From positions 58,418,228 to 58,482,227 of the forward strand of contig OX638369.1 of the NCBI GenBank assembly GCA_951812925.1: a DNA stretch of 64,000 bases, read 5' to 3'. Made by a program: the position numbers and the translations under genes. The notes below the pieces were generated by a model that had not been told where the DNA came from, searched no databases, and saw only the letters and a program-made list of their open reading frames with translations. Each line of letters opens with the position of its first letter. Within the stretch, counting starts at the first letter, position 1. This document shows, piece after piece, positions 21,509 through 31,990 of the stretch. This DNA comes from Calliopum simillimum. Its lineage: Eukaryota > Arthropoda > Insecta > Diptera > Lauxaniidae.

Positions 21509-22788
21509 ACGCCAAGTGTACCAGCTCAAAATTTTTTTGTTAAAATACAGGGTGTTGAAGGGTGATTTTTCAAATATTTATAGCTAACACTTAAGTTTGT
21601 AAATTGATAAATCTAAGTTAGTGGTCCCATTCATTTTGAAGTGTTCTTTTTATAAAAAAATATTTCTTGGTGAAAAAAAAAATTTTTTACACTTAAAAAT
21701 ACTTTTGAATTTTTTTTAAAAAAACCCCCCTTAGATTTTTTTTTAAAAGTACTTCAAATTAAAGCATAATTTATAAGCTTTAAAATGATGTATGACTCAA
21801 GATAGGATTAGGACGCTACATGGGAGTTTTTGGCTTTTGAACGCCCGCGGCAGGTAAAAATCTATTTTTACTCAAGAGGAAAGCATCTTACGAAAAAAGT
21901 GTACAGGGCATATAATGCTTAGAATCATCAATTATTTTTTTTTTCCTTTGAGTAATTTTTGAAAAAATGGTAAAAAAAAAATTTATTCAAAAATTACTCA
22001 AAAAAAAAAGAGATTCAAAAAATTCCAAAAAAATCAAACGTATTGCTTGGAGGATTCTAAGCATATTTTGCCTAAGACACTTTTTTCGTAAGATGCTTTC
22101 CTCTTGAGTAAAAAAGATTTTTGCCTGCCGCGGGCGTTCAAAAGCCAAAAACTCCTATGTAGCGTCTGAAACCTATCTTGAGTCATACATCATTTTGAAG
22201 CTTATAAATTATGCTTTAATTTAAAGTACTTTTAAAAAAAATCTAAGGGGAGTTTTTTAAAAAAAATTCAAAAGTATTTTTAAGTGTAAACATTTTTTTT
22301 TTTCACCAAGAAATATTTTTTTATAAAAAGAACACTTCAAAATAAATGGGACCAGTTGCGTCCGAATCCCATCTTGATTCATACATCATTTTAAAGCTTA
22401 TAAATTATGCTTTAATTTAAAGCACTTTTAAAAAAAATCGAAGGGGGCTTTTTTTAAAAAAAATTCAAAAGTATTTTTAAGTGTAAGAAATTTTGGTGAA
22501 AAAAAAAATATTTTCACCAAGAAATATTTTTTAATAAAAAGAACACTTAAAAATAAATGGGACCAGTTACTTAGATATATCAATTTACAAACTTTAGTGT
22601 AAGCTATAAATTTTTGAAAAACATCCTTTTCATGAAAATGACTAAAAACGCCAACTTCAACACCCTGTATTTTAACAACAAATGGTACTAGGACCTCCCG
22701 GAGTGTTGTTCTTGCACACCGGATCTACCATATTGCCAAATTTGAGCGAAATCGGAGAAAAAAAATTTTGAGCTGGTACACTTGGCGT
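21509..22788. mobile_element. long foldback element, 1.28 kb
   Basis: ACGCCAAGTGTACCAGCTCA at the left returns inverted at the right end (TGAGCTGGTACACTTGGCGT). Inner blocks are likewise mirrored: TTAAAATACAGGGTGTTGAA / TTCAACACCCTGTATTTTAA, AAGCATCTTACGAAAAAAGT / ACTTTTTTCGTAAGATGCTT, and CCGCGGGCGTTCAAAAGCCA against TGGCTTTTGAACGCCCGCGG. The palindrome covers nearly the whole element, with an extra partial arm at 22340-22560. It is non-coding. A relative forms the palindrome at 63156-64000. Confidence 0.8.
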
Positions 22789-22861
22789 GGATGGCTTCAT
22801 AGTTTGACCAAACGACGCGGTCAAGTGGGATGGGATCAATTTTTATCCCTGCGAGATTTAT

Positions 22862-23082
22862 GGACAGTCTCTTAGTCTCGAAAATTAATATACTTTTCCA
22901 TACATTTTTAATTCTAGATTAGCAACTAAGTGTAGTATTTCGATATTTTTTCATGAGACTAACATTGAATCAATCATCAATCAATCATTCTATTCCAATT
23001 TTATGCAAAGATACCTCGGTGCTCCGAGTGCTTATGTAAATAATTAATAAGTGGACTAGTCTTTTTAAAAACTTGAGTGTGT
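22862..23082 (+). repeat. duplicated host segment, copy 1
   Basis: CTCTTAGTCTCGAAAATTAA, TTTCGATATTTTTTCATGAG, TTTTATGCAAAGATACCTCG and AATAAGTGGACTAGTCTTTT occur here in order. They recur in the same order between 24204 and 26110, where transposons separate the pieces. This indicates a tandem duplication older than those insertions. Confidence 0.7.
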
Positions 23083-24195
23083 ATTAGATAGTATAAAAAA
23101 AATAAAAAAAATAGTGCGAATGACGGCCCCCAGTTTGAAAGCTAACATTGGAAGAATTTTAAGGAAAATAGCATATTTTTTTCGGGCTCTAAATTCGATG
23201 CAGTTTTATTATTTTCTTATATCTCCGCCATTTAACGTCCGATCAACAAGTATAGTACATCGTTGTAAATGTCTCAAAATCTCATTTATCTCAGATTTTT
23301 TATTTTTTTTCCAATTGTACTCACCCAGTGTGCCAGACGGTTCATATTTTCGCTTTTTTACCCGTTACGGATCCGTTACTGATCCGTTTGCGGTAGAGAT
23401 TCCCAAAAAAAAAGCAAATCGTTTTTTTTTTTTTGGAATTTAACGGATCCGTAACTGATAAAAAAGGGGAGATTTGAACCGTCTGGCACACTGGGCATTA
23501 TCTCAGTTTCTACCAACCTAAGGTGCCAAGGGCAGCTTTTAAAATTAAAGCCTACAAAAAATCATAAAATTCAATTCTGCAAAGTTTCCTCAAATTGATG
23601 AAGTTGAATAAGTTATAGCAAATCTAAAAGCTCAGTACAAAATATGAAGAACAGGATGTTTCAAAAACGAATATCGCCCCCTAAGGCTTTGCAACATATT
23701 TTTTTTTAACATTTGACATTTGAACAGCATGCGAATAAATGAAAAAATAATATTGCATAGTCTAAGGGGGCAATATTCGTTTTTGAAACATCCTGTTTTT
23801 CATATATTGTACTCAGCTTTTAAAATCGCTATAACTTCTTCAATTTCAACAATTTGAGGAAACTTTGCAGAGTTGAATTTTATGATTTTTTGTAGGGTTT
23901 AATTTTATAAGGTGTCCTTGGCACCTTAGGGTGGTAGAAACTGAGATAATGAGTACAACTAGTCGAAAAAAAATCTGAGGTAAGTGACTTCTATGAATGA
24001 AATTCAGTCCATTTTGAGACATTTACAACGATGTACTTGTTGATCGGACGTTAAATGGCGGAGATATAAGAAAAAATAAAACTGCATCGAATTGAGAGCC
24101 CGAAAAAAATATGTTTTTTTCTTTAAAATTCTTCCAATGTTAGCTTTCAAACTGGGAGCGGTCATTCTAACTTTTTTTTAGTGATACTTTCTAAT
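23083..24195. mobile_element. long foldback element (family A), interrupted by a MITE
   Basis: Ends ATTAGATAGTAT / ATACTTTCTAAT. The arms are mirrored through CAGTTTGAAAGCTAACATTG, ATCTCCGCCATTTAACGTCC and AATATCGCCCCCTAAGGCTT (partner TCTAAGGGGGCAATATT), around an axis near 23710. The left arm is split by the MITE at 23324-23495; the right arm shows the uninterrupted site. Half of the same family recurs at 30600-31245. Confidence 0.8.
23324..23495. mobile_element. palindromic MITE, CCCAG ends, 2-bp target duplication (copy 1)
   Basis: CCCAGTGTGCCAGACGGTTC at the left is mirrored at the right (GAACCGTCTGGCACACTGGG), and TTACGGATCCGTTACTGATC pairs with the AACGGATCCGTAACTGATAA region. It interrupts the family A foldback. 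The intact arm reads TACTCATTATCTCAG, whereas this arm reads TACTCA, element, CATTATCTCAG, so the target duplication is the dinucleotide CA. The ends fit the CMCWR pattern of the CACTA/Mirage/Chapaev group. Confidence 0.8.
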
Positions 24196-24203
24196 GGAAA
24201 GTC

Positions 24204-24318
24204 TCTTAGTCTCGAAAATTAATACTTTTAAATAAATTTTTAACTTTAGATTTACAACTCAGTGCAATATTTCGATATTTTTTCATGAGACTAGCATTGA
24301 TTGACGGAAAAACCGTGA
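24204..24318 (+). repeat. duplicated host segment, copy 2, first part
   Basis: Matches 22862-22975: TCTCTTAGTCTCGAAAATTA and ATTTCGATATTTTTTCATGA. The second part follows the 24328-25460 element, at about 25640-25704 and 26049-26112. Confidence 0.65.
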
Positions 24319-24327
24319 CTCAAGATT

Positions 24328-25460
24328 AGGTACATTAAGCTAGCAGAGCGAAAATGGCAGAACTGAAAAAAAAAATATGGCAGAATTATAGGCTAATAAT
24401 AGGCTAATTTTGGGCCCAAACGCTGAATTAAAAAAAAAAAAAAAATAGCTCTGCTGGCTTAAACTTAAGCTATTTCGAGAAAACACATACGGGACGTATA
24501 TTGAACTAAAGTAAGTAGTCAATAATTATAGGCTAATTGTAGGCTATTTAAATGCCCCATCGCCAAAAGAAAAGCTTTTCATTTAAAAAAAAATGGACCA
24601 AATCAATTTTCTTGAAATAAGGAACTTTGAATAACAACAATTACAGGCGGAAAAAAAAACAACAACAACAACAACACCAACAACAACAACTTTACAACAA
24701 CAACAAATTTACTACTACTACAACAACAGTAATTTTACATAAAAGGAGGGGTAAGTGGGCGGCCTACGACCGCTGCTCAAGATTTAAACCCGTCAGACAT
24801 CTAACACCGGCTTCGCGGCGGCCTTCGGCCGCGGATCAGTCTATAATATATCCAGGAAATAGTTTTGCTAGTCAAATTGCGAGCGCAATTTTTAATAAAA
24901 ATTTTTATTTTTTTTAAATAATAAGTAGCTACTGCGCATAAGACTGAACCGCGGCCGAAGGCCGCCGCGAAGCCGGTGTTAGATGTCTGACGGGTTTAAG
25001 TCTTGAGCAGCGGCCGTAGGCCTCCCACTTACCCCTCCTTTTATGTAAAATTACTGTTGTTGTAGTAGTAGTAAATTTGTTGTTGTTGTAGTAGTTTTTG
25101 TTGTTGTTTTTTTTTTTTTTCTGGAATTGTTGTTATTCGAAGTTCCTAATTTCAAGAAAATTGATTTGGTCCATTTTTTAAATGAAAAGCTTTTCTTTTG
25201 GCGATGGGGCATTTAAATAGCCTACAATTAGCCTATAATTATTGACTGCTTACTTTAGTTCAATATACGTCTCGTATGTGTTTTCTCGAAACAGCTCTGC
25301 TGGCTTACACTTAAGCTGGCAGAGCTATTTTTTTTTTTTAAAAAAATGAAGAGCCTAAAATTCGGCGTTTGGGCCCAAAATTAGCCTATAATTAGCCTAT
25401 AGTTCTGCCATATTTTTTTTTTCAGTTCTGCCATTTTCGCTCTGCTAGCTTAATGTACCT
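24328..25460. mobile_element. foldback element with 9-bp target duplications
   Basis: The 1,133-bp element begins AGGTACATTAAGC and ends GCTTAATGTACCT. It is flanked on both sides by CTCAAGATT (24319-24327 and 25461-25469). Arms of roughly 520 bp are mirrored almost completely, including a (CAA)n tract near 24655-24725 and a GC-rich hairpin part (GGCTTCGCGGCGGCCTTCGG). Only about 100 bp in the centre (24845-24945) are unpaired. Nine-base duplications with palindromic arms are typical of foldback/MULE-related elements. No transposase is encoded. Confidence 0.88.
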
Positions 25461-25706
25461 CTCAAGATTGCTGTTATTAATTGAATGAAATATAAATTGA
25501 TTAATTTTTGCTGATTCCTGCAGTAAGTTACCATGTCTTTACTGATTACACTTTTGATAAAGTAATGCAAATAAAATAAGATTACATTTTCCTCATAATC
25601 AGACATATTTCTGTAATCATTCTACCCAAGTAATCAAGGCCATCTTTTATTGCAATCAATTTATTGCAATTTTATGCAAAGATACCTCAGTGCTTCGAGC
25701 ATAATA

Positions 25707-26048
25707 GCTGTGTTTCTTTTGACGCGTAAATACAAATTTTCAAATTGCGATAACTTATAAACGGTGAGTAGTACGATAAAAAGTCCAAGGGTCTTTTTCA
25801 GAGAGATTCACATGCTCTACAAATAGTTTTAATTTTTTGTAAAAAGAAGTAATTATTTAGAAGTTATTTAATAAAAAGTGATTTTTTGCCGTTTATCGGC
25901 GCTTAACCAGTTTTTATAGAATTTTTGTAGAAAACGTGATTCTTCATAAAAAAGTTCCTGCGAGTTTTTATTGTGCGACTCACTGTTCATGAGTTATAGC
26001 AATTTAAAAATAACACCAATTGTATATACTCGTCAAAAGAAACATGGC
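25707..26048. mobile_element. Tc1/mariner-type MITE, 342 bp
   Basis: GCTGTGTTTCTTTTGACG at the left and CGTCAAAAGAAACATGGC at the right are inverted, with TA at 25705-25706 and 26049-26050. Copy 1 of the surrounding duplication (near 23030) lacks it, which confirms an insertion. Non-coding. Confidence 0.8.
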
Positions 26049-26114
26049 TAATATTTGAGTGCTTATTTAATTAATGAATAAGTGGACTAGTCTTTTTAAA
26101 AACTTGAGTCTGCA

Positions 26115-27200
26115 GCCACTAACAATAAGTGACATTAGTGATTTGTAATTTAGTAAAGGCCAAAATTAAGAAAATAACAAAGTTAAAATAAAGTTAACGA
26201 CTAAAATCTGAATTATTAATTGAATAGTTTATTAATGAACATGACTATCAAGAATACAAACTAATTAATTGTTTCTTCCCATCCCAAATCATTATAAAGG
26301 ATAACTTAAATTGTATTTGTATGGAGTTAAGATATCTTTACTTCAATACATGATAACTCAGAGAGTAAGGATTCAATTGAAAAAGTTAAAGGGTAAAGTT
26401 TAATGAGGAAGATTATGGCTATACGGAGTCATATGGAGTGCGCCGTAAGTCTGAAAATAGCGTTTTCCACACCATTAAGAAAGAATATCTTCAAATCGAT
26501 CCATGACACCCAAAACTCTGAAATAGAGGACGAAAAAGAAAAACCATTGCAAGACTGTGCGCTAGTCCAAAAAATTTGATTTGATTCAGATTAAATACTT
26601 AATGCATAAATTAATTTCAAATTTCGAATTGTTTTGCTCCCATAAATTTTACATTGCAAAGGATTAAGGATCCTACCCATCTATTCTACTATGTTTTAAT
26701 AGCAAACACAAGCTTTTGATTCAACCTGTACATCACAATTTCAACAAAAAAATAAAGAGATTACACAGCCTTTCACAGCCATCAGATGTTACTGCCAAAA
26801 AGTATGCTACACTATTTTCAGTTGTGTATAGCGAACGAAACAGGGTATTCAACATAGTTGTGGGTGGTTGTCGCTTAAATTTAAGGTGGCTTACGTTTTT
26901 GTTAATGTTTTGTTTAATGTAGTTAAAAAATTTTTTTTTATGTTTTTTGTATGGGAAAATGCCCCAATTGGAAAAGGGATTATCATAAAATTTAGTCGAG
27001 GAGTCACGGGTGAAAATTTTTTTATAAATCATTTGATAAGTAAACAGAATCTGGAAAAAAAATTTGATGTGCTACGACGTTCGACTTAAAACGGGTTAAG
27101 GCACGCCCTGATACTTTTCTGAATTCAATTTTCTGAAGGAAGAACTTTGTTTTTTAAATTAATTATGGGGACTATCGTGAATAAAAATTCCCCGGCCACC
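26115..27200. other. unassigned sequence
   Basis: AT-rich intergenic DNA; 26700-27100 contains short overlapping open frames on both strands with no family resemblance. Possibly old transposon debris. Confidence 0.35.
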
Positions 27201-27653
27201 TACAGCCATGATCAAATAAATAGCACACTTTTTTTAAGGTTAAGAAAAATCATTTTTATTTCAAGGAACTTATATTTCTAAAACTAAGACGATGTATACA
27301 CTTAACTTAAATTATCACCAATTCAGTTAACAAACAAAAATTTGAATGGAAATAAAAAACTAGGAATTTTATAAAATAAATGGCTCATATAGCCTTAATT
27401 TGTTGATCATATAAATAGCACATATCTTGTATATTGTGAATATTTTTTTTTTTTTAATACTAGAATTTTATAAAATTTGTCTGCAAATGTTTACAAATAT
27501 TTAATATTTTGTATTAAAGCCTTTATTTTGTACAGCAGCTTCGCATCTTCGGCTCATACTCTCAACAAGCCTTTGACACCTCTCCTTAGGGATGGAGTAC
27601 CAAGCTTCTTGGGCTGCAGCCCACAATTCATCAAAATTTTTGAAATTTTTTTT

Positions 27654-27920
27654 TTAAGTTTCAGCCTTTACATCACCCCATATGTTTTCTATCGGGTTCG
27701 GGTCTGGGCTTTGAGTAAACCAGTCCAAAACGCTTATTTTCTCACGCCGAAGCCAGTTTTTGAAGCTTTTGGCCGTACGTTTCGGGTCATTTTCATGCAT
27801 GAAGGACCATTTAAATGGCATGGATGCGAAAACAAATAATTCCATCACATCTTTTAATATGTTTAAATACCTGTAGTGGTTCATTTTTTCTTTTATTAGT
27901 TCGATTGGTTCCTGTCCAAA
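27654..27920 (-). pseudogene. Tc1-like transposase C-terminal half, left arm
   Basis: Minus-strand reading: ELIKEKMNHYRYLNILKDVM, FASMPFKWSFMHENDPKRTA, then SPDPNPIENIWGDVKAE. The DD34E third residue (E of PIEN) is kept, while the second catalytic aspartate is glutamate (HEND instead of QDND). It is cut off at the palindrome junction upstream of the ELIKEK block. Confidence 0.85.
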
Positions 27921-27927
27921 AAAGAAT

Positions 27928-28412
27928 TTGAAAAAGCATTTGTCATTCGCCAAAGAAGATCAAAGAAATGTTATCCAGTTTTGGAAAAATGTACTTTGGA
28001 TGGATGAGACTAACATAAATAGACTAGGAGCTGATGGAAAAACATTTATTCGTTGTCAAAAAAGTCATACCGTGACCGCAAGATACACCAGGAAAACAGT
28101 AAAGCATGGTGGAGGCAGTATCATGATTTGGGGTTCATTTTCATGGCATGGCGTTGCGCCAGTCGAACTAATAAAGGAAAAAATTTACCAATACAGATAT
28201 TTAAATATATTAACAGACGTGATGGAATCATTTGTTTTCGCATCCATGCCATTTAAATGGACCTTCATACTTGATAATGACCCGAAACGTACGGCCAAAA
28301 GCATCAAAACTGGCTTCGGCGTGAGAAAATAAGCGTTTTGGACTGGTTTACTCAAAGCCCAGACCTGAACCTGATACAAAACTTATGGGGTGATGTAGAG
28401 GCTGAAATTTAA
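27928..28412 (+). pseudogene. Tc1-like transposase catalytic part, right arm
   Basis: Plus-strand reading from KKHLSFAKEDQRNVIQFWKN through VLWMDETNINRLGADG (first catalytic D), HGGGSIMIWGSFSWHG and FILDNDPKRTAKS (second D). A frameshift follows near 28305 and the tail continues in another frame as SPDLNLIQNLWGD, in which the catalytic E is Q. No start region or helix-turn-helix domain is present. Dead copy. Confidence 0.85.
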
Positions 28413-28868
28413 AAAAAAAAATTTCAAAAATTTTCATGAATTGTGGACTGCAGCCCAAGAAGCTTGGTACTCCATCCCTAAGGGGAGGTGTCAAAGGCTT
28501 GTGGAGAGCATGAGCCGAATATGCGAAGCTGCTGTACAAAATAAAGGCTTTAATACAAAATATTAAATATTTGTAAACATTTGCAGACAAATTTTATAAA
28601 ATTCTAGTATTAAAAAAAAAAAAATATTCACAATATACAAGATATGTGCTATTTATATGATCAACAAATTAAGGCTATATGAGCCATTTCTTTTATAAAA
28701 TTCCTAGTTTTTTATTTCTATTCAAATTTTTGTTTGTTAACTGAATTGGTGATAATTTAAGTTAAGTGTATACATCGTCTTAGTTTTAGAAAAAATAAGT
28801 TCCTTGAAATAAAAATGATTTTTCTTAACCTAAAAAAAAAATGTGCTATTTATTTGATCATGGCTGTA

Positions 28869-30599
28869 TATGTCAAAAAGTTGTATACGTATCAAATTCT
28901 ATAGTTTTCGATATAAATAGTGATGTGTTAACTGTTTTTTATTAAAATTTTTAGATTTTGTTTGAGAAGCTTCCACATGCTGAATAAAAGTATTTCACAA
29001 AACCGATAAATTTCTCGAAAACCTCGTAACTCGTAAAACTGTTAAAATTTTTCTTTACAAGGTTTTAGAAGGATTTATACGTTTTATGGAATACCCTTAA
29101 TGTAATCCCCTTTATGAAAATTGAGTAATGTGCTTTTTTATCGTTCATGTATTTGTATTTACAAAATACTCATTTTTATTTATTTTAAATTGTTTGTCAG
29201 CTAAGTTGAAAGCACACTTAACCAATAACACTGAGCCTATAACTATGCTATGATTATATTGTGCATCCGAACACAGCATGATTAAGGAGTAATAAAAGAG
29301 AATACAACGAAAAAAAGTCTGTTTAGTTTTAATGTGTAAATTTAACAAAAAATACTACATATTTATTTTTTTAATTTAAACATGCAGGCACAATAAAAAT
29401 CATAATGTCCGTGTTAACATGCCAAAACGTGATAAGCCAGATTTTTTGCATATAGGCGGTCCTCATCGAGTTCTAGGATTTATCTTTATGCCTTCTGGTT
29501 TGCGAGATAAAAGACATGATAGACTAAGGTTTGACAGATTTTGTTTGGATTTCCCACAAAATTCAAATTTCATTTCTAGTACAGGCAAAATAGCTAGTAA
29601 AAATTTTGGAAGGGTGCATGTAGAATCGCCGTCATCTTGGAAATAAGGGTGCAAGTGTTCTTTCTTCATTTACATCGAAACCGCTATTTTTTTCGGAAAA
29701 ACACATGATAGATAGAAAGATCTTAATTTTTTATTACAAACTTTTTACTTTTTCTTTATTTTCCAAGATGTTAACGAAAACTGAAAAATTTTAGTGGTTG
29801 TTCTTGTTCAACCTTGGATTGCCATCAAAGTGTTGATTTTACGGAAAATATGCTTTTATGCTTTTTTGTACAGCAGTTTCATACAAACAAACTGACATAT
29901 ATTTTGGTAAGGGTGGATAACACTTTCACTCTCCTTTCAAGATGGCGGCGGTTCCACACCCATTTGTGTCCCGCAAATTGAGTTTTAACTTCACCTTAAC
30001 ACGCTAAACAATAAACAAGGCGATTCAAACACCTTTCCAAAAATCGCCAGAGGTTTTCTATTTTGCCAGCGCTATTCTTAAAAAAATAATAAAAATGCCA
30101 ACTTTGCACAGATGTATCAATATAAAACCATGCCAGCAAGGTGAAATGTCGAATGCAAGAAAATATTTCTTTAATTGCTGTCAGTTGTGTGTCATTCAAT
30201 TTAAAACAACTCTTTTGCCATCATTTTGGAATAGAAGCCATATTTTCCAATGTGGCATACATACATATATAAAAAATGTATCATCAGTCAAAGTGAACAT
30301 TTACATCTTTAAAAAATGTTGTCAAACAAAATCAAAGCAAAATTCTTTATACATTCTATGAAGAAAAAAAGTTCCGAGCAAAAAAAATGTTTTTTTTTTG
30401 TGCAAAATAGGCCAGAAGAAGAACCAAAAGCGCTCTATTGGTTTTTCCCAGAACAAAAATGATGCATATATCATTTTTAAGAGTCCTTCTAACTTTTGAG
30501 ATACCATCGGGTGCATCTAAGTTTTGACCCTGTCTAAAGTGTATCGTTGAAGTGTATCGACCACCATAAAAAAGGAAAAAATTGTTTTCTGATAACCAC
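28869..30599. other. unassigned intergenic sequence
   Basis: AT-rich. A frame at 29419-29646 and its antisense are slightly less AT-rich but match nothing I recognise. CAAGATGGCGGCGGTTCCAC (about 29938-29957) hints at a transposon fragment. Confidence 0.35.
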
Positions 30600-31245
30600 A
30601 TAACGAAAATCGCCTCCTAAAACTATGCAAAATTCTTTTTTTTTATTTATTTGCATACTGTTTGAAATGACAAATGTTAAAAAAAGAATATTACATAGTT
30701 TTAGGGGGCGATTTTCGTTTTTGGAACATCCTGTTTTTCATATTTTGTACTGGAGTTTAAGATTCGCTTTACAGATTCGCAATGAAGAGATGAATTTTAT
30801 GATTTTTTATAGGCTTCAATTTTATGAAGTGTTCTTGGCACGTTAGAGTGGTAGAAATAGAGATAAGGGGCTGTCCATAAACTCCGTGACGCTTAAATTC
30901 GCTATATTGAACCCCCCCCCCCTATGTGATGGTAGCTTCGTATAAAAATAAATAAAATGCACCAAGCGTGACGCTTGGTCGAACCCCCCCCTAGGAGCGT
31001 CACGGAGTTTATGGACAGCCGTCGAAAAAACATTTGAGATAAATTACTTCTACTGAGGAAATATAGCCCACATTGAGACATTTACAACGATATACTATAC
31101 TTGATGATCGGACGCAATAGGATAAAATCAAATCGCGTATTATTTAGAGATCGAAAAAATTTTTTTTCTTTCATTAAAAATCAAAACCGATAAGCTTTCA
31201 AAATGGGCGGTTTAAAGCGAACTTTTTTTTGTGATACTATCTAAT
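30600..31245. mobile_element. foldback family A, centre and right arm only
   Basis: From TTAGGGGGCGATTTTCGTTT through GAACATCCTGTTTTTCATAT, TGGTAGAAATAGAGATAA and ACATTTACAACGATATACTA to ACTATCTAATG it follows the right arm of 23083-24195. The left arm is missing apart from the centre hairpin (CGAAAATCGCCTCCTAAAAC). It is interrupted by the MITE at 30867-31020. Confidence 0.7.
30867..31020. mobile_element. MITE with GGGGCTGTCCATAAACTCC ends, 154 bp
   Basis: The left end GGGGCTGTCCATAAACTCCG is mirrored by CGGAGTTTATGGACAGCC at the right; the inner block CGTGACGC is mirrored too. It contains C-runs. Similar GGCTGTCCATAAA termini are widespread in arthropod genomes. Compared with the intact family A arm, about 12 bp are missing at the insertion point, so no target duplication can be read. 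Confidence 0.75.
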
Positions 31246-31945
31246 GTACACAGTATTATCGCTGGTTGAAAAGTTTGCATGCCATGAAAATACAGTTTCC
31301 ACATCAATTACAAGTATAATGCTTAATTCTACTAAGACTAAAACGTTCTTAACACAGATAATGAAAATAGTGCGATATCACGACAAGAAACTCATTAAAA
31401 AAGACCTTCTAATAAATAAAAATTCATTCAATGTATCCAGCTACTATGTATTTTGTGCGGTCATCTTTAGCAATGAAGAAAAACTTGAAAAAAAATCACA
31501 ATAAAACACTAAAACACTAAAAATAAACAAACAGAAAAACAGCTGTTGTATTGTGTTTGTTATGCTTTGTTTTGAGTTTTGCTTTGCTTTATAGCCAGGC
31601 TTACTGAAGTGCAACTGAAAGTTATAGAACCCGTTTATCTGGATATCGTATTCAATATACCTACATACGAGATAAGTAAGTAGGTGAGTATTCATGATGC
31701 TATTTAAGAGAAATAGCAAAAGAGAGAGAACATCAGACAGTAGAACCAGTTGGGTACCAGATAAGTAAATTATTTATCGATTTTATTCAGGTAATAATTG
31801 TTGACATTTGGTATTTTGATTAAAACATTTTAAAACAAATGTTGATCTCTATGTTTTTTACTGGTTAATTGAATATGTTTACAGTAACTGAAACACAACT
31901 GCACAAGTCAAGGCTTGGTTTTGTAGAGCTCCATACGAAACTACT
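31246..31945. other. unassigned intergenic sequence
   Basis: AT-rich; no coding or repeat feature supported. TACATACGAGATAAGTAAGT lies near 31660-31680 without a partner. Confidence 0.35.
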
Positions 31946-31990
31946 TTGGCCCTCTCCTCCTCCTAGGAATTACAGAAGAATTGATACATA
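31946..31990 (+). repeat. dispersed short repeat, copy 3
   Basis: TTGGCCCTCTCCTCCTCCTA with the following AGGAATTACAGAAGAATTGA matches the tails at 1836 and 16769 with several changes. Confidence 0.4.

Larger units (their letters stand above)
27203..28866. mobile_element. palindromic Tc1-like element made of two inverted 3' halves
   Basis: A 1,664-bp unit flanked by TA (27201-27202, 28867-28868), with ends CAGCCATGATCAAATAAATA and its inverse. The left ~718 bp (to about 27920) is the reverse complement of the right ~716 bp (from about 28150). Each arm holds the catalytic C-terminal half and 3' UTR of a Tc1 transposase. About 230 bp in the middle belongs to the + strand half only. The N-terminal DNA-binding region is absent, so the unit is non-autonomous but has both ends. 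Confidence 0.88.

Noticed and set aside
29419..29646. 75-codon frame beginning MPKRDKPDFLHIGG
   Set aside because: Short, unrecognised, with an equally open antisense frame.
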